Source of the DNA: Terriglobia bacterium
Lineage (GTDB): Bacteria; Acidobacteriota; Terriglobia; UBA7540
NCBI GenBank assembly: GCA_030040515.1
Contig: JASHTO010000675.1
Span: 1 to 5,554 of the forward strand
Direction of reading: 5' to 3'
Length of the DNA: 5,554 nt
Shown here piece by piece: positions 1-4,986 of this stretch. The position numbers were made by a program, and so were the translations under genes. Each line of letters begins with the position of its first letter. Within the stretch, counting starts at the first letter, position 1. The notes below the pieces were generated by a model. That model was not told the origin of the DNA and did not search any database. It saw only the letters and a program-made list of their open reading frames with translations.

Positions 1-498
1 TACCCCTGCGGCACGGCATTTTCATATCGGCCCAACGATCAGTACAAGCCGGCAGAGTGGATTGTCGAAAGCCTGATCGGGATCACCGCCAAAGGTGGCA
101 ACTTTGAAGTTGGCTTCGGCCCCATGCCGAGCGGCGAATGGCCGCCCGAGACTGTGGAGCGCTTGAAATACACCGGAGACTGGCTCCGCGTGAACGGCGA
201 AGCGATCTACAACACACGGCCGCGCAAGGTTTTCCAGGAAGGAAAGAACATCTGGTTCACTTCCAGCAAAGACGGCCGTTACGTTTACGCGATTAGCATG
301 GGTTGGCCGGGTGAAACGTTCGCGACTCTATCCGTGCGCGCCGTGCCCGGCTCGACAATTCGAATGCTCGGAGTCGATCAGGACCTGACGTGGCGGCAAG
401 ACGGAGCGACACTCAAGATCACGATTCCTCCCTCACTCGCCGAGCACAAGCCGTGTCTTCAGGCGTATGCGTTCAAAATCCAAGCCGAGGCGGAGTAA
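1..498 (+). CDS. GH29 alpha-L-fucosidase, C-terminal part (5' end outside window)
   Basis: The frame is open from the first base to TAA at 496-498, giving 165 visible residues, so the gene begins upstream. Visible residues 20-73 match the conserved end of the GH29 catalytic barrel: a Trp-Ile-Val-Glu-Ser-Leu helix, then KGGN, a GP..SGEWPP loop, and the signature WLRVNGEAIYNTRP near residues 61-74. The remaining roughly 90 residues fit the beta-sandwich that follows the barrel in this family. GH29 enzymes are retaining exo-fucosidases that release terminal L-fucose from glycans and are often exported. The catalytic nucleophile and any signal peptide lie outside the window, so activity and location cannot be judged. 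One oddity is GNFEVGFGP where the family usually has GNLLLNIGP. The gene converges on the cupin gene, with a palindromic repeat between them. Confidence 0.88.
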   Translation, partial: YPCGTAFSYRPNDQYKPAEWIVESLIGITAKGGNFEVGFGPMPSGEWPPETVERLKYTGDWLRVNGEAIYNTRPRKVFQEGKNIWFTSSKDGRYVYAISMGWPGETFATLSVRAVPGSTIRMLGVDQDLTWRQDGATLKITIPPSLAEHKPCLQAYAFKIQAEAE

Positions 499-510
499 TT
501 TCGCGCCCGC

Positions 511-564
511 TGTAGCGGCGGTCTATGCCCGCCGACAATCCGGCACTCATAGAGCGCCGCTACA
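511..564. repeat. REP-like palindromic element, copy 1
   Basis: Arms 511-527 (TGTAGCGGCGGTCTATG) and 548-564 (CATAGAGCGCCGCTACA) are inverted complements over 17 bases with one mismatch (521 against 554). Between them GCCG at 531-534 can pair with CGGC at 541-544. Each half can also fold alone: 517-521 with 529-533, and 542-548 with 552-558 around one mismatch. A second element with the same 10-base ends lies at 3168-3217. It sits between the convergent stop codons of the fucosidase and the cupin gene, so it could act as a bidirectional transcript end, although no T-tract follows either arm. The repeat structure is seen directly; the REP label and any role are inference. Confidence 0.75.
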
Positions 565-601
565 ATTCCTCATGGATTGCTCCTGAGCAATTTCCCAAGA
601 T

Positions 602-949
602 TCACTTCCGCAGGTAATCGTCGGTGCCATTCAGCCAATCGTAGCGGATGGGGCTGAACACATCGATTCCGGTGGAATCTTCCGTCGCCAGCGCGCTGTG
701 CGGAACATTGGAGGGAATCACCAGCACCTCGCCGGCGCGCACCATTACTTCCCGGCCTTCCAGTTCGAACTTGAGTGCGCCGGTCAGGATCATGCTGATC
801 TGCTCCGCCTCATGGTGGTGCAGCGGAATCACGCAATCCTTGGCGAGCCCGAGGTGCGCCACCATTACTTTCTCGCCGTACACCAGCTTCCTCCAGAATT
901 TGTCGGTCACTACTTCCTTCCTTACGCTTTCCCACGCCATGAGCTGCAT
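602..949 (-). CDS. Small single-domain cupin protein, possibly KdgF-like
   Basis: This 115-residue protein is almost entirely one cupin_2 beta-barrel. Cupin motif 1 appears as PLHHHEAEQ (residues 42-50) followed by Gly57, giving likely metal ligands His44, His46 and Gln50 or Glu49. Motif 2 is G73-x5-P79-x-N81-x2-H84, with His84 as the fourth ligand. The EQ version of motif 1 and the ending DVFSPIRYDWLNG resemble small cupins such as KdgF, which acts on unsaturated uronates from pectin and alginate, but many small cupins share these features and the substrate is not determined. The start at 949 is supported by AGGAGG six bases upstream (961-956); a second ATG at codon 4 has no comparable site. 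No signal peptide is visible, so it is probably cytosolic. It is transcribed away from the methyltransferase gene and converges on the fucosidase. Confidence 0.85.
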   Translation of the reverse strand: MQLMAWESVRKEVVTDKFWRKLVYGEKVMVAHLGLAKDCVIPLHHHEAEQISMILTGALKFELEGREVMVRAGEVLVIPSNVPHSALATEDSTGIDVFSPIRYDWLNGTDDYLRK

Positions 950-955
950 CGCTTG

Positions 956-961
956 CCTCCT
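956..961 (-). promoter_or_regulatory. Shine-Dalgarno site of the cupin gene
   Basis: On the minus strand AGGAGG lies six bases before the ATG at 949. This is a near-perfect site at optimal spacing and favours this start over the ATG three codons further in. Confidence 0.8.
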
Positions 962-1059
962 GAAATCTCCAGAACCCTTTCGGGGTCATTAGCCCGGAGT
1001 CCGATGCCCCGAACCCTCCCGTATCCTACACGTATCGGAAAGATTTTCGAGATAAAATG

Positions 1060-1079
1060 CTGGGCGCGGATTCGCCCAG
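1060..1079 (+). other. Perfect hairpin in the divergent intergenic region
   Basis: CTGGGCG (1060-1066) and CGCCCAG (1073-1079) form a perfect 7-base-pair stem with a 6-base loop, CGGATT. It lies in the 203-base region between the divergent cupin and methyltransferase starts, 73 bases before the methyltransferase ATG. An AT-rich TAAAAT at 1053-1058 just before it could be a -10 box, but I find no matching -35. On the plus strand it would lie in the methyltransferase leader; on the minus strand it would lie upstream of the cupin. A short palindrome, CACTC-A-GAGTG (1110-1120), lies between it and the methyltransferase. No known riboswitch is recognised; a role is not established. Confidence 0.45.
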
Positions 1080-1152
1080 GGGCTTGAGGCTCGGCAGCGG
1101 GCGCCGGGTCACTCAGAGTGCAAGATTCGGATTTTGAGCTACGGACCTTACC

Positions 1153-1764
1153 ATGTTTTCTGCCGTCATCGATTACATCGCGCTATTTTACCTGGTTCTG
1201 CTTCTCTGGATTCCATTCTACTGGCTGGTGTTTCACACGGCGATCCGCTTCTGGCGGCGAATCGGCAACCGTGCCTTCTGCATCGCGTTACCCGTCTGGC
1301 TGATTTTTGCCGCGGCGATCGTCATGGGGCGCAACGAGCTTCTGGCTCGGCGCATTGACCGCAACGTCCTGACGTGGGCTGCGGGCGGAGTGCTTTTCGT
1401 CGCGGCAAGCTGGTTGGATGCACAGACCCGGCAAGCGCTGGGCTGGCGGAGATTGGTGGGCCTCACGGAACTGAACCCGCAGCACCCATTGAGCATGGTG
1501 GTCCGCACGGGAATCTACGCGCGGCTGCGGCATCCTCGCTATCTGCTCTACATGCTGATGGTATTGAGCATGGCCTTCCTCACCGGAGCCCTCGTGATTT
1601 TTTTGCTGGCATTTCTAAACATCCTGATGTATCAAATCCTCGCACCGCTTGAAGAGCGCAAACTGGTGGATCAGTACGGGCCACGGTATCGAGATTATCA
1701 GCGCGTGGTCCCGCGGTTTGTGCCGCATTTCGGGCGGTCGCCCGAGGCCCGAATTTCGTCCTGA
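1153..1764 (+). CDS. Integral membrane methyltransferase of the ICMT/PEMT family
   Basis: This is a 203-residue membrane protein. Hydrophobic segments lie near residues 5-30, 41-59, 71-88 and a long stretch at 129-163 that is probably a helical hairpin. The C-terminal half carries the family hallmarks: GIYARLRHPRY (120-130), with the RHPxY S-adenosylmethionine and active-site motif, and later PLEERKLVDQYGPRY followed by DYQRVVPRFVP (165-191). Members methylate isoprenylcysteine carboxyl groups in eukaryotes or phospholipids and other lipophilic substrates in bacteria; bacterial members often have no known substrate, and none can be assigned here. The frame is closed by TGA at 1135-1137, so ATG 1153 is the earliest ATG start; the ribosome site before it is weak. 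The secreted TPR gene starts 13 bases after the stop, suggesting co-transcription. Confidence 0.85.
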   Translation: MFSAVIDYIALFYLVLLLWIPFYWLVFHTAIRFWRRIGNRAFCIALPVWLIFAAAIVMGRNELLARRIDRNVLTWAAGGVLFVAASWLDAQTRQALGWRRLVGLTELNPQHPLSMVVRTGIYARLRHPRYLLYMLMVLSMAFLTGALVIFLLAFLNILMYQILAPLEERKLVDQYGPRYRDYQRVVPRFVPHFGRSPEARISS

Positions 1765-1767
1765 ACC

Positions 1768-1772
1768 GGAGG
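1768..1772 (+). promoter_or_regulatory. Shine-Dalgarno site that fixes the TPR gene start
   Basis: GGAGG lies five bases before ATG 1778 and immediately downstream of the methyltransferase stop. Together with the signal peptide that begins at this ATG, it rules out the longer frame that could start at 1649 inside the methyltransferase gene. Confidence 0.8.
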
Positions 1773-1777
1773 TTTCC

Positions 1778-2956
1778 ATGGATCGGCGAATTTGTGCTTT
1801 CCTCGTATTTGCCCTGGGAATGACCGCGCAGGCCCTTTGGGCGCAACAGCCGTGCCCTGGTTTTATCGTCGCCATCGGCACGGACGAAGACAAGCTGATG
1901 CTGGCCGTCAACGGCGCGGACAACCCGCAACAGCAGCTCGATGCGCTCGACAAGTTCACTCAGGCGCACCCCGACTCGAAATTCATGCCCTGCGCCCTTG
2001 AATACTACGCCACCGCCAACCTGAAACTGAATAACTTCGACAAATCGATTGAATACGCTGAAAAAGACCTGGCGGCAAACTACAAGGACCTGAATCTCTA
2101 TCTCAATCTCATGCGCGCTTACGCCGGCAGCACGAAAGTGAGCGACACCATTTTCGATGTCATCAACAAAGTTCCGGACCAGGCCAAGACAGAGACGGGC
2201 AATCCCGTGCGGCCCGCTAAGGCCACTGACGAGGAGTGGGCGAAAATTCAGAAAGACAACCAGGACCTGGCTAAGGACTGCCACGATTATGCCGTGTGGG
2301 CATTTTTCCAGGTTCTCCCGCGCGTCACGGACCCGGCCAAGCGCATTGAGATTCTCGACAACTTCCTCAAGGTCTATCCCGAGCAGGAAAAGGAGAACGC
2401 TGCCCAGATTAATCACGCCTACTTCGACGCCTACCGCATGCAGAGCAACCTTCCGAAGATTTTGGAATACGGCGACAAAGTGGTGGCCGACGACCCGAAC
2501 GCCGTGGAGGTCCTGAACACTTTGGGATTGATCGAAGAGTTCTACCTCAGCCCGCCGTCAACCGAAAAAGGGGTCGCATATGCGCAGAAAGCCGAAGCAG
2601 CGGCGCAGAATATGAAGAAGCCCGACGGCGTGGACGAAACGGCTTTCAAAACCGAAATGAACAAGCAGCTCGGCATCGCGCACTTGACGCTGGGTTATGC
2701 CGCTCTGGTGCGCGCGCAAAAGACCTCGAGGTTGCAGCCGGCGATTGACGAACTGAAGGCCGCCGGAGGTCTGTTGGAGGGCAATCCCGCGCTCCAAGGG
2801 CAGGCGCTTTTCTATCTCGCCACTGCGTATGAAATGGGATATCCGGCCAACCATCGCGGCGCCATCGATGCGTTAAACAAGGCCATCGCCTTGCCCGGAC
2901 CTTTCCAGGGCCAGGCTCAAACCCTGCTCGCTAAGGTGAAGGCGGCCGTCAAATAG
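1778..2956 (+). CDS. Secreted or periplasmic TPR-like repeat protein
   Basis: From ATG 1778 the product has 392 residues. It opens with a Sec signal peptide: charged MDRR, a hydrophobic core at residues 5-20, and likely cleavage after Ala22 in ALWA-QQ. The Cys at 26 is not in a lipobox, so a lipoprotein is unlikely. The mature part is helical and TPR-like. A unit near residues 49-116 (NPQQQLDALDKFTQAHPDS onward) is repeated near 185-254 (DPAKRIEILDNFLKVYPE onward), showing internal duplication, and further repeat-like helices occur near 260-390, ending GQAQTLLAKVKAAVK. Such proteins usually act as scaffolds for protein contacts in the periplasm; no enzymatic motif is visible. It follows the membrane methyltransferase by 13 bases and probably shares its transcript. 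The specific partner is unknown. Confidence 0.85.
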   Translation: MDRRICAFLVFALGMTAQALWAQQPCPGFIVAIGTDEDKLMLAVNGADNPQQQLDALDKFTQAHPDSKFMPCALEYYATANLKLNNFDKSIEYAEKDLAANYKDLNLYLNLMRAYAGSTKVSDTIFDVINKVPDQAKTETGNPVRPAKATDEEWAKIQKDNQDLAKDCHDYAVWAFFQVLPRVTDPAKRIEILDNFLKVYPEQEKENAAQINHAYFDAYRMQSNLPKILEYGDKVVADDPNAVEVLNTLGLIEEFYLSPPSTEKGVAYAQKAEAAAQNMKKPDGVDETAFKTEMNKQLGIAHLTLGYAALVRAQKTSRLQPAIDELKAAGGLLEGNPALQGQALFYLATAYEMGYPANHRGAIDALNKAIALPGPFQGQAQTLLAKVKAAVK

Positions 2957-2967
2957 CCGGGCGGTGT

Positions 2968-3111
2968 TTACGGGTTAGATAAAGGAGAAGAAACGCCGGG
3001 ATTCGCGCCCGGTGCGGCGGCCGGAACGTTTGTGGAAGTACTCATGAAAGGGTTGATGCCTTGCACAAAGCCGCCGGATTTTTCCACGGCAGTGGCGAGC
3101 TTGCGCAGCAA
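2968..3111 (-). CDS. Possible small protein or gene remnant, 47 codons
   Basis: On the minus strand a frame runs from TTG 3111 to TAA at 2970-2968. GGAAGG lies nine bases before the TTG, and an in-frame TGA at 3135-3133 closes the frame upstream. The translation starts MLRKLATAVEKSGGFVQGIN and ends in a Pro/Ala/Ser/Asn-rich tail (AAAPGANPGVSSPLSNP), which reads like an ordinary protein C-terminus. Its stop lies 11 bases from the convergent stop of the TPR gene, a natural gene spacing. It could be a short real gene or the decayed 3' end of a longer one. The opposite strand is also open over much of this stretch, so chance cannot be excluded. I recognise no family. Confidence 0.25.
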   Translation of the reverse strand: MLRKLATAVEKSGGFVQGINPFMSTSTNVPAAAPGANPGVSSPLSNP

Positions 3112-3167
3112 TAGAGGAATCCTTCCGAGCGGTCAATTGGAGATGCACCCGCTAAGAACGTACCCGC

Positions 3168-3217
3168 TGTAGCGGCGCTCTATGAGCGCCGCCGGCGGTC
3201 GATAGACCGCCGCTACA
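3168..3217. repeat. REP-like palindromic element, copy 2
   Basis: The ends TGTAGCGGCG (3168-3177) and CGCCGCTACA (3208-3217) are identical to those of copy 1, and the arms extend to 16 bases (3168-3183 with 3202-3217) with one mismatch. Inside are two perfect tandem hairpins: GGCGCTC-TAT-GAGCGCC (3174-3190) and GGCGGTC-GATA-GACCGCC (3194-3211). The element can therefore fold as one long stem or as a two-hairpin form. It lies 35 bases before the -35 box of the mrp promoter. The structure is seen directly; membership of a genome-wide REP family is inferred from two copies in this window. Confidence 0.8.
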
Positions 3218-3252
3218 AAACCCAATGCAAAGCTACGTTCGGCCGGATGTGT

Positions 3253-3281
3253 TTGACAAACCCTTCGGTGCATTCCAGAAT
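3253..3281 (+). promoter_or_regulatory. Sigma-70 type promoter for mrp
   Basis: A perfect -35 hexamer TTGACA (3253-3258) is followed after exactly 17 bases by CAGAAT (3276-3281), which matches four of six positions of the -10 consensus. It lies about 40 bases before the mrp start, on the correct strand and in a non-coding stretch. The match is good by housekeeping sigma factor rules, but no start site has been measured. Confidence 0.6.
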
Positions 3282-3322
3282 GAAAGCGCGGGAGCTTTGG
3301 AGAAAGTTTTCGGAGAGGACGC

Positions 3323-4387
3323 ATGGGCAGCGGTATTACTCCGCAGGACGTTGTGAACGCACTCCGCACGGTGAAGGATCCGGACCTGGGACGGGACATC
3401 GTCACGCTAGGGTTCATTAAGCAACTGGAAGTGGGTGACAGCCGGGTTTCCTTTGCGCTGCAACTGAGCTCGCCGGCATCTCCGGCCCGCAACCAATTGG
3501 TAACGCAGGCGCGCGAGGCAGTACTGGCCCTGGGCGCTGCCGACGTGGAAGTTCGAGTGATGGCGGCAGGCCCGCCGCGCGCGCCCAACCCAGCATTGAT
3601 TCCCCAGGTAAAACACACCATCGCGGTGGCAAGCGGCAAGGGCGGCGTGGGGAAATCCACGGTGGCGGCGAACCTGGCGATTGCACTCCACACCGCGGGC
3701 GCAAAGGTCGGCCTTCTGGACACGGACGTTTACGGCCCCAGCGTGCCCATCCTGATGGGTGGAAACGAAGCGCCGCACGTGGTAGAAGGCAAAATCGAGC
3801 CGCCCGTCGAGTACGGCATCAAGATCATGTCCATGGCGTACTTCCTGCCCAAGGACGAGGCGGTGATTTGGCGCGGGCCGATGCTGCACAAAACCATCCA
3901 GCAATTTTTGGGCGACGTGCGCTGGGGCGAACTCGATTATCTGGTGATGGACATGCCGCCCGGCACGGGCGACATTCAGTTGAGCCTCTCCCAGACGATC
4001 CCCCTGACCGGCGCGGTGATTGTCTCCACGCCACAGGACCTGGCGCTCACCGTGGCGTCAAAGGCCATCGCCATGTTTCAAAAATTAAATGTGCCGATTC
4101 TCGGCGTGGTGGAGAACATGAGCTACCACGTGTGCTCGCAGTGCGGCCACCGCGAGGAAATCTTCGGCCACGGCGGCGCGCGCGTGGCCGCGAAGAAACT
4201 GAACTTCGCCTTTCTGGGAGAAATCCCGCTCGACCTCTCAATTCGCGAACAGAGCGATTCCGGCAAGCCCGTGGCATTGGACGGCTCGACGGTTTACGGC
4301 AAAGCGTTTCGCGAAGTCGCCGGCGCGCTGGCCGCGCAGATCAATGCCGGCAATTTCGAAAAGGCGGAGGACATTAGTATTGAGTAG
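3323..4387 (+). CDS. mrp: Mrp/ApbC/Nbp35-family Fe-S cluster carrier ATPase
   Basis: This 354-residue protein has the full bacterial Mrp layout. Residues 5-80 are a DUF59 (MIP18-like) domain with VKDPDLGRDIVTLGFI. Residues 97-340 are the P-loop ATPase: deviant Walker A GKGGVGKST at 105-113, DTDVYGPS at 133-140, MDMPPGTGD at 209-217, and a CxxC pair at Cys271 and Cys274 in HVCSQCGH. In this family two subunits share a [4Fe-4S] cluster through the CxxC pairs and pass it to target enzymes in the cytosol. All ATPase and CxxC residues are intact. The DUF59 domain has Ser53 in SPASP, where many Mrp proteins have the Cys of a PACP motif. Start ATG 3323 is preceded by GGAGAGG at 3312-3318. A DUF971 gene follows after 99 bases; the same domains are fused in HCF101. 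Confidence 0.95.
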   Translation: MGSGITPQDVVNALRTVKDPDLGRDIVTLGFIKQLEVGDSRVSFALQLSSPASPARNQLVTQAREAVLALGAADVEVRVMAAGPPRAPNPALIPQVKHTIAVASGKGGVGKSTVAANLAIALHTAGAKVGLLDTDVYGPSVPILMGGNEAPHVVEGKIEPPVEYGIKIMSMAYFLPKDEAVIWRGPMLHKTIQQFLGDVRWGELDYLVMDMPPGTGDIQLSLSQTIPLTGAVIVSTPQDLALTVASKAIAMFQKLNVPILGVVENMSYHVCSQCGHREEIFGHGGARVAAKKLNFAFLGEIPLDLSIREQSDSGKPVALDGSTVYGKAFREVAGALAAQINAGNFEKAEDISIE

Positions 4388-4389
4388 TC

Positions 4390-4475
4390 GGTTCTTGGTT
4401 GTTGGCTTTCGGTAAATAAAGCCGGGCGACTTGAACGGGACCTGGCCGGGAACCAACAACCGAATACCGCAATCC
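4390..4475. repeat. Heptad-spaced GG repeats in inverted orientation
   Basis: On the plus strand GGTTCTT, GGTTGTT, GGCTTTC and GGTAAAT follow one another in exact seven-base steps (4390-4417). On the minus strand a similar run, GGATTGC, GGTATTC, GGTTGTT, GGTTCCC, GGCCAGG, covers 4475-4441. The two GGTTGTTGG cores (4397-4405 and its complement at 4453-4461) pair perfectly, and the stem can extend inward to about 4413/4445 with one mismatch and several G-T pairs. This fills most of the 99-base gap between mrp and the DUF971 gene. There is no T-run, so it is not a classical terminator; its role is unknown. Confidence 0.5.
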
Positions 4476-4486
4476 GGTTTTCCCAA

Positions 4487-4834
4487 ATGCCTGTCATTCC
4501 AAAAAAGATCAAACTTGCCGCCGGAAACAACACGCTGGCCATTCGCTGGTCCGATGGCCACGAGAGCGCCTACCCATACCGCTTTTTGCGCGGCAAGTGT
4601 CCGTGTGCAACGTGCGGGGAAGCCGCTCCGGTGCAGGACCAGGCCGTGGGCGGCTTGCCGATTCTCGGTCAAAAACCCCTGCACCCCGAGCGCGCGGAGT
4701 TGGTGGGCCGGTACGCGCTGCAAATCTATTGGAGCGACGGCCACTCCTCGGGCATTTACACCTTCCAATATCTCCGCACCCTTTGCCCATGCGCTGAATG
4801 CACGGCAGCCCGCGAAGTTGAAAATCCTGCCTGA
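4487..4834 (+). CDS. DUF971 (GBBH-like N-terminal domain) protein
   Basis: The 115-residue product is a stand-alone DUF971 domain, also called the gamma-butyrobetaine hydroxylase-like N-terminal domain. It has two matching halves: LAIRWSDGH with LRGKCPCATC (residues 17-43) and LQIYWSDGH with LRTLCPCAEC (78-105). Each half carries a CxCxxC set (Cys38, 40, 43 and Cys100, 102, 105), plausible ligands for a metal or Fe-S cluster. No signal peptide or membrane segment is present. The gene follows mrp by 99 bases on the same strand; plant HCF101 fuses DUF971 to an Mrp-type ATPase, so a role in Fe-S delivery is a reasonable inference. ATG 4487 has no clear ribosome site, but no upstream in-frame ATG or GTG is seen. 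Standalone function in bacteria is not established. Confidence 0.88.
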   Translation: MPVIPKKIKLAAGNNTLAIRWSDGHESAYPYRFLRGKCPCATCGEAAPVQDQAVGGLPILGQKPLHPERAELVGRYALQIYWSDGHSSGIYTFQYLRTLCPCAECTAAREVENPA

Positions 4835-4930
4835 CACAATGTCCCTTTCGTCCCCGCGCGCTTTGTTCCGAGTTGTGATGAGATCAAATGTCATCTGCGC
4901 CAATACCCTTCCTATCTGCACGCCGTGTCA

Positions 4931-4959
4931 TTGACAACTTTTGGTGCCTGTGCTAACTA
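4931..4959 (+). promoter_or_regulatory. Possible promoter for the small TPR gene
   Basis: A perfect TTGACA (4931-4936) is followed after 17 bases by TAACTA (4954-4959), a poor -10 match, but with an upstream TG (4951-4952) of the extended -10 type. It lies in the 152-base gap after the DUF971 gene, 27 bases before the TPR start. This suggests the TPR gene can be transcribed apart from mrp and DUF971. The weak -10 keeps confidence low. Confidence 0.35.
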
Positions 4960-4986
4960 CAACCTAGGAAGGCTCTGCCAAGATAA

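Larger units (their letters stand above)
2957..3322. other. 366-base intergenic region upstream of mrp
   Basis: No confidently coding gene lies here. From left to right it holds a 47-codon minus-strand frame (2968-3111) of uncertain status, with a small GC-rich stem inside it (2994-3000 with 3008-3014, including one G-T pair); then the second REP-like palindrome (3168-3217); a sigma-70 type promoter (3253-3281); and the mrp ribosome site, GGAGAGG at 3312-3318. The stem has no T-run after it, so it is not a convincing terminator for the TPR gene. Confidence 0.6.

Noticed and set aside
1..949. Fucosidase and cupin as a carbohydrate-utilisation operon
   Set aside because: The genes are on opposite strands and converge, so they cannot share a transcript; only a loose thematic link remains.
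698..1087. Plus-strand frame opposite the cupin gene
   Set aside because: The minus strand carries both cupin motifs and a strong ribosome site; this frame is an antisense shadow.
1649..1777. 43-codon N-terminal extension of the secreted TPR protein
   Set aside because: It lies inside the methyltransferase gene; GGAGG at 1768-1772 and the signal peptide starting at 1778 fix the later start.
1580..2416. Long minus-strand frame (278 codons) opposite the methyltransferase end and TPR gene
   Set aside because: It is antisense to a gene with a clear signal peptide, ribosome site and repeat structure; its translation shows no family features.
2994..3014. GC-rich stem as a terminator of the TPR gene
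   Set aside because: The stem is only seven pairs including a G-T, with no T-run on either side.
3037..3170. Plus-strand small frame starting near ATG 3037 and ending in the REP-like element
   Set aside because: There is no ribosome site, the frame ends inside a repeat, and the composition is less protein-like than the minus-strand alternative.
4238..4921. Minus-strand frame of 227 codons over the end of mrp and the DUF971 gene
   Set aside because: It is antisense to two recognised conserved domains and shows no motif of its own.
4431..4934. Plus-strand frame of 167 codons overlapping the DUF971 gene
   Set aside because: Its frame is offset from the DUF971 frame, which holds the conserved WSDGH and CPCxxC motifs; the translation is Arg/Pro-rich, as expected for an out-of-frame reading.
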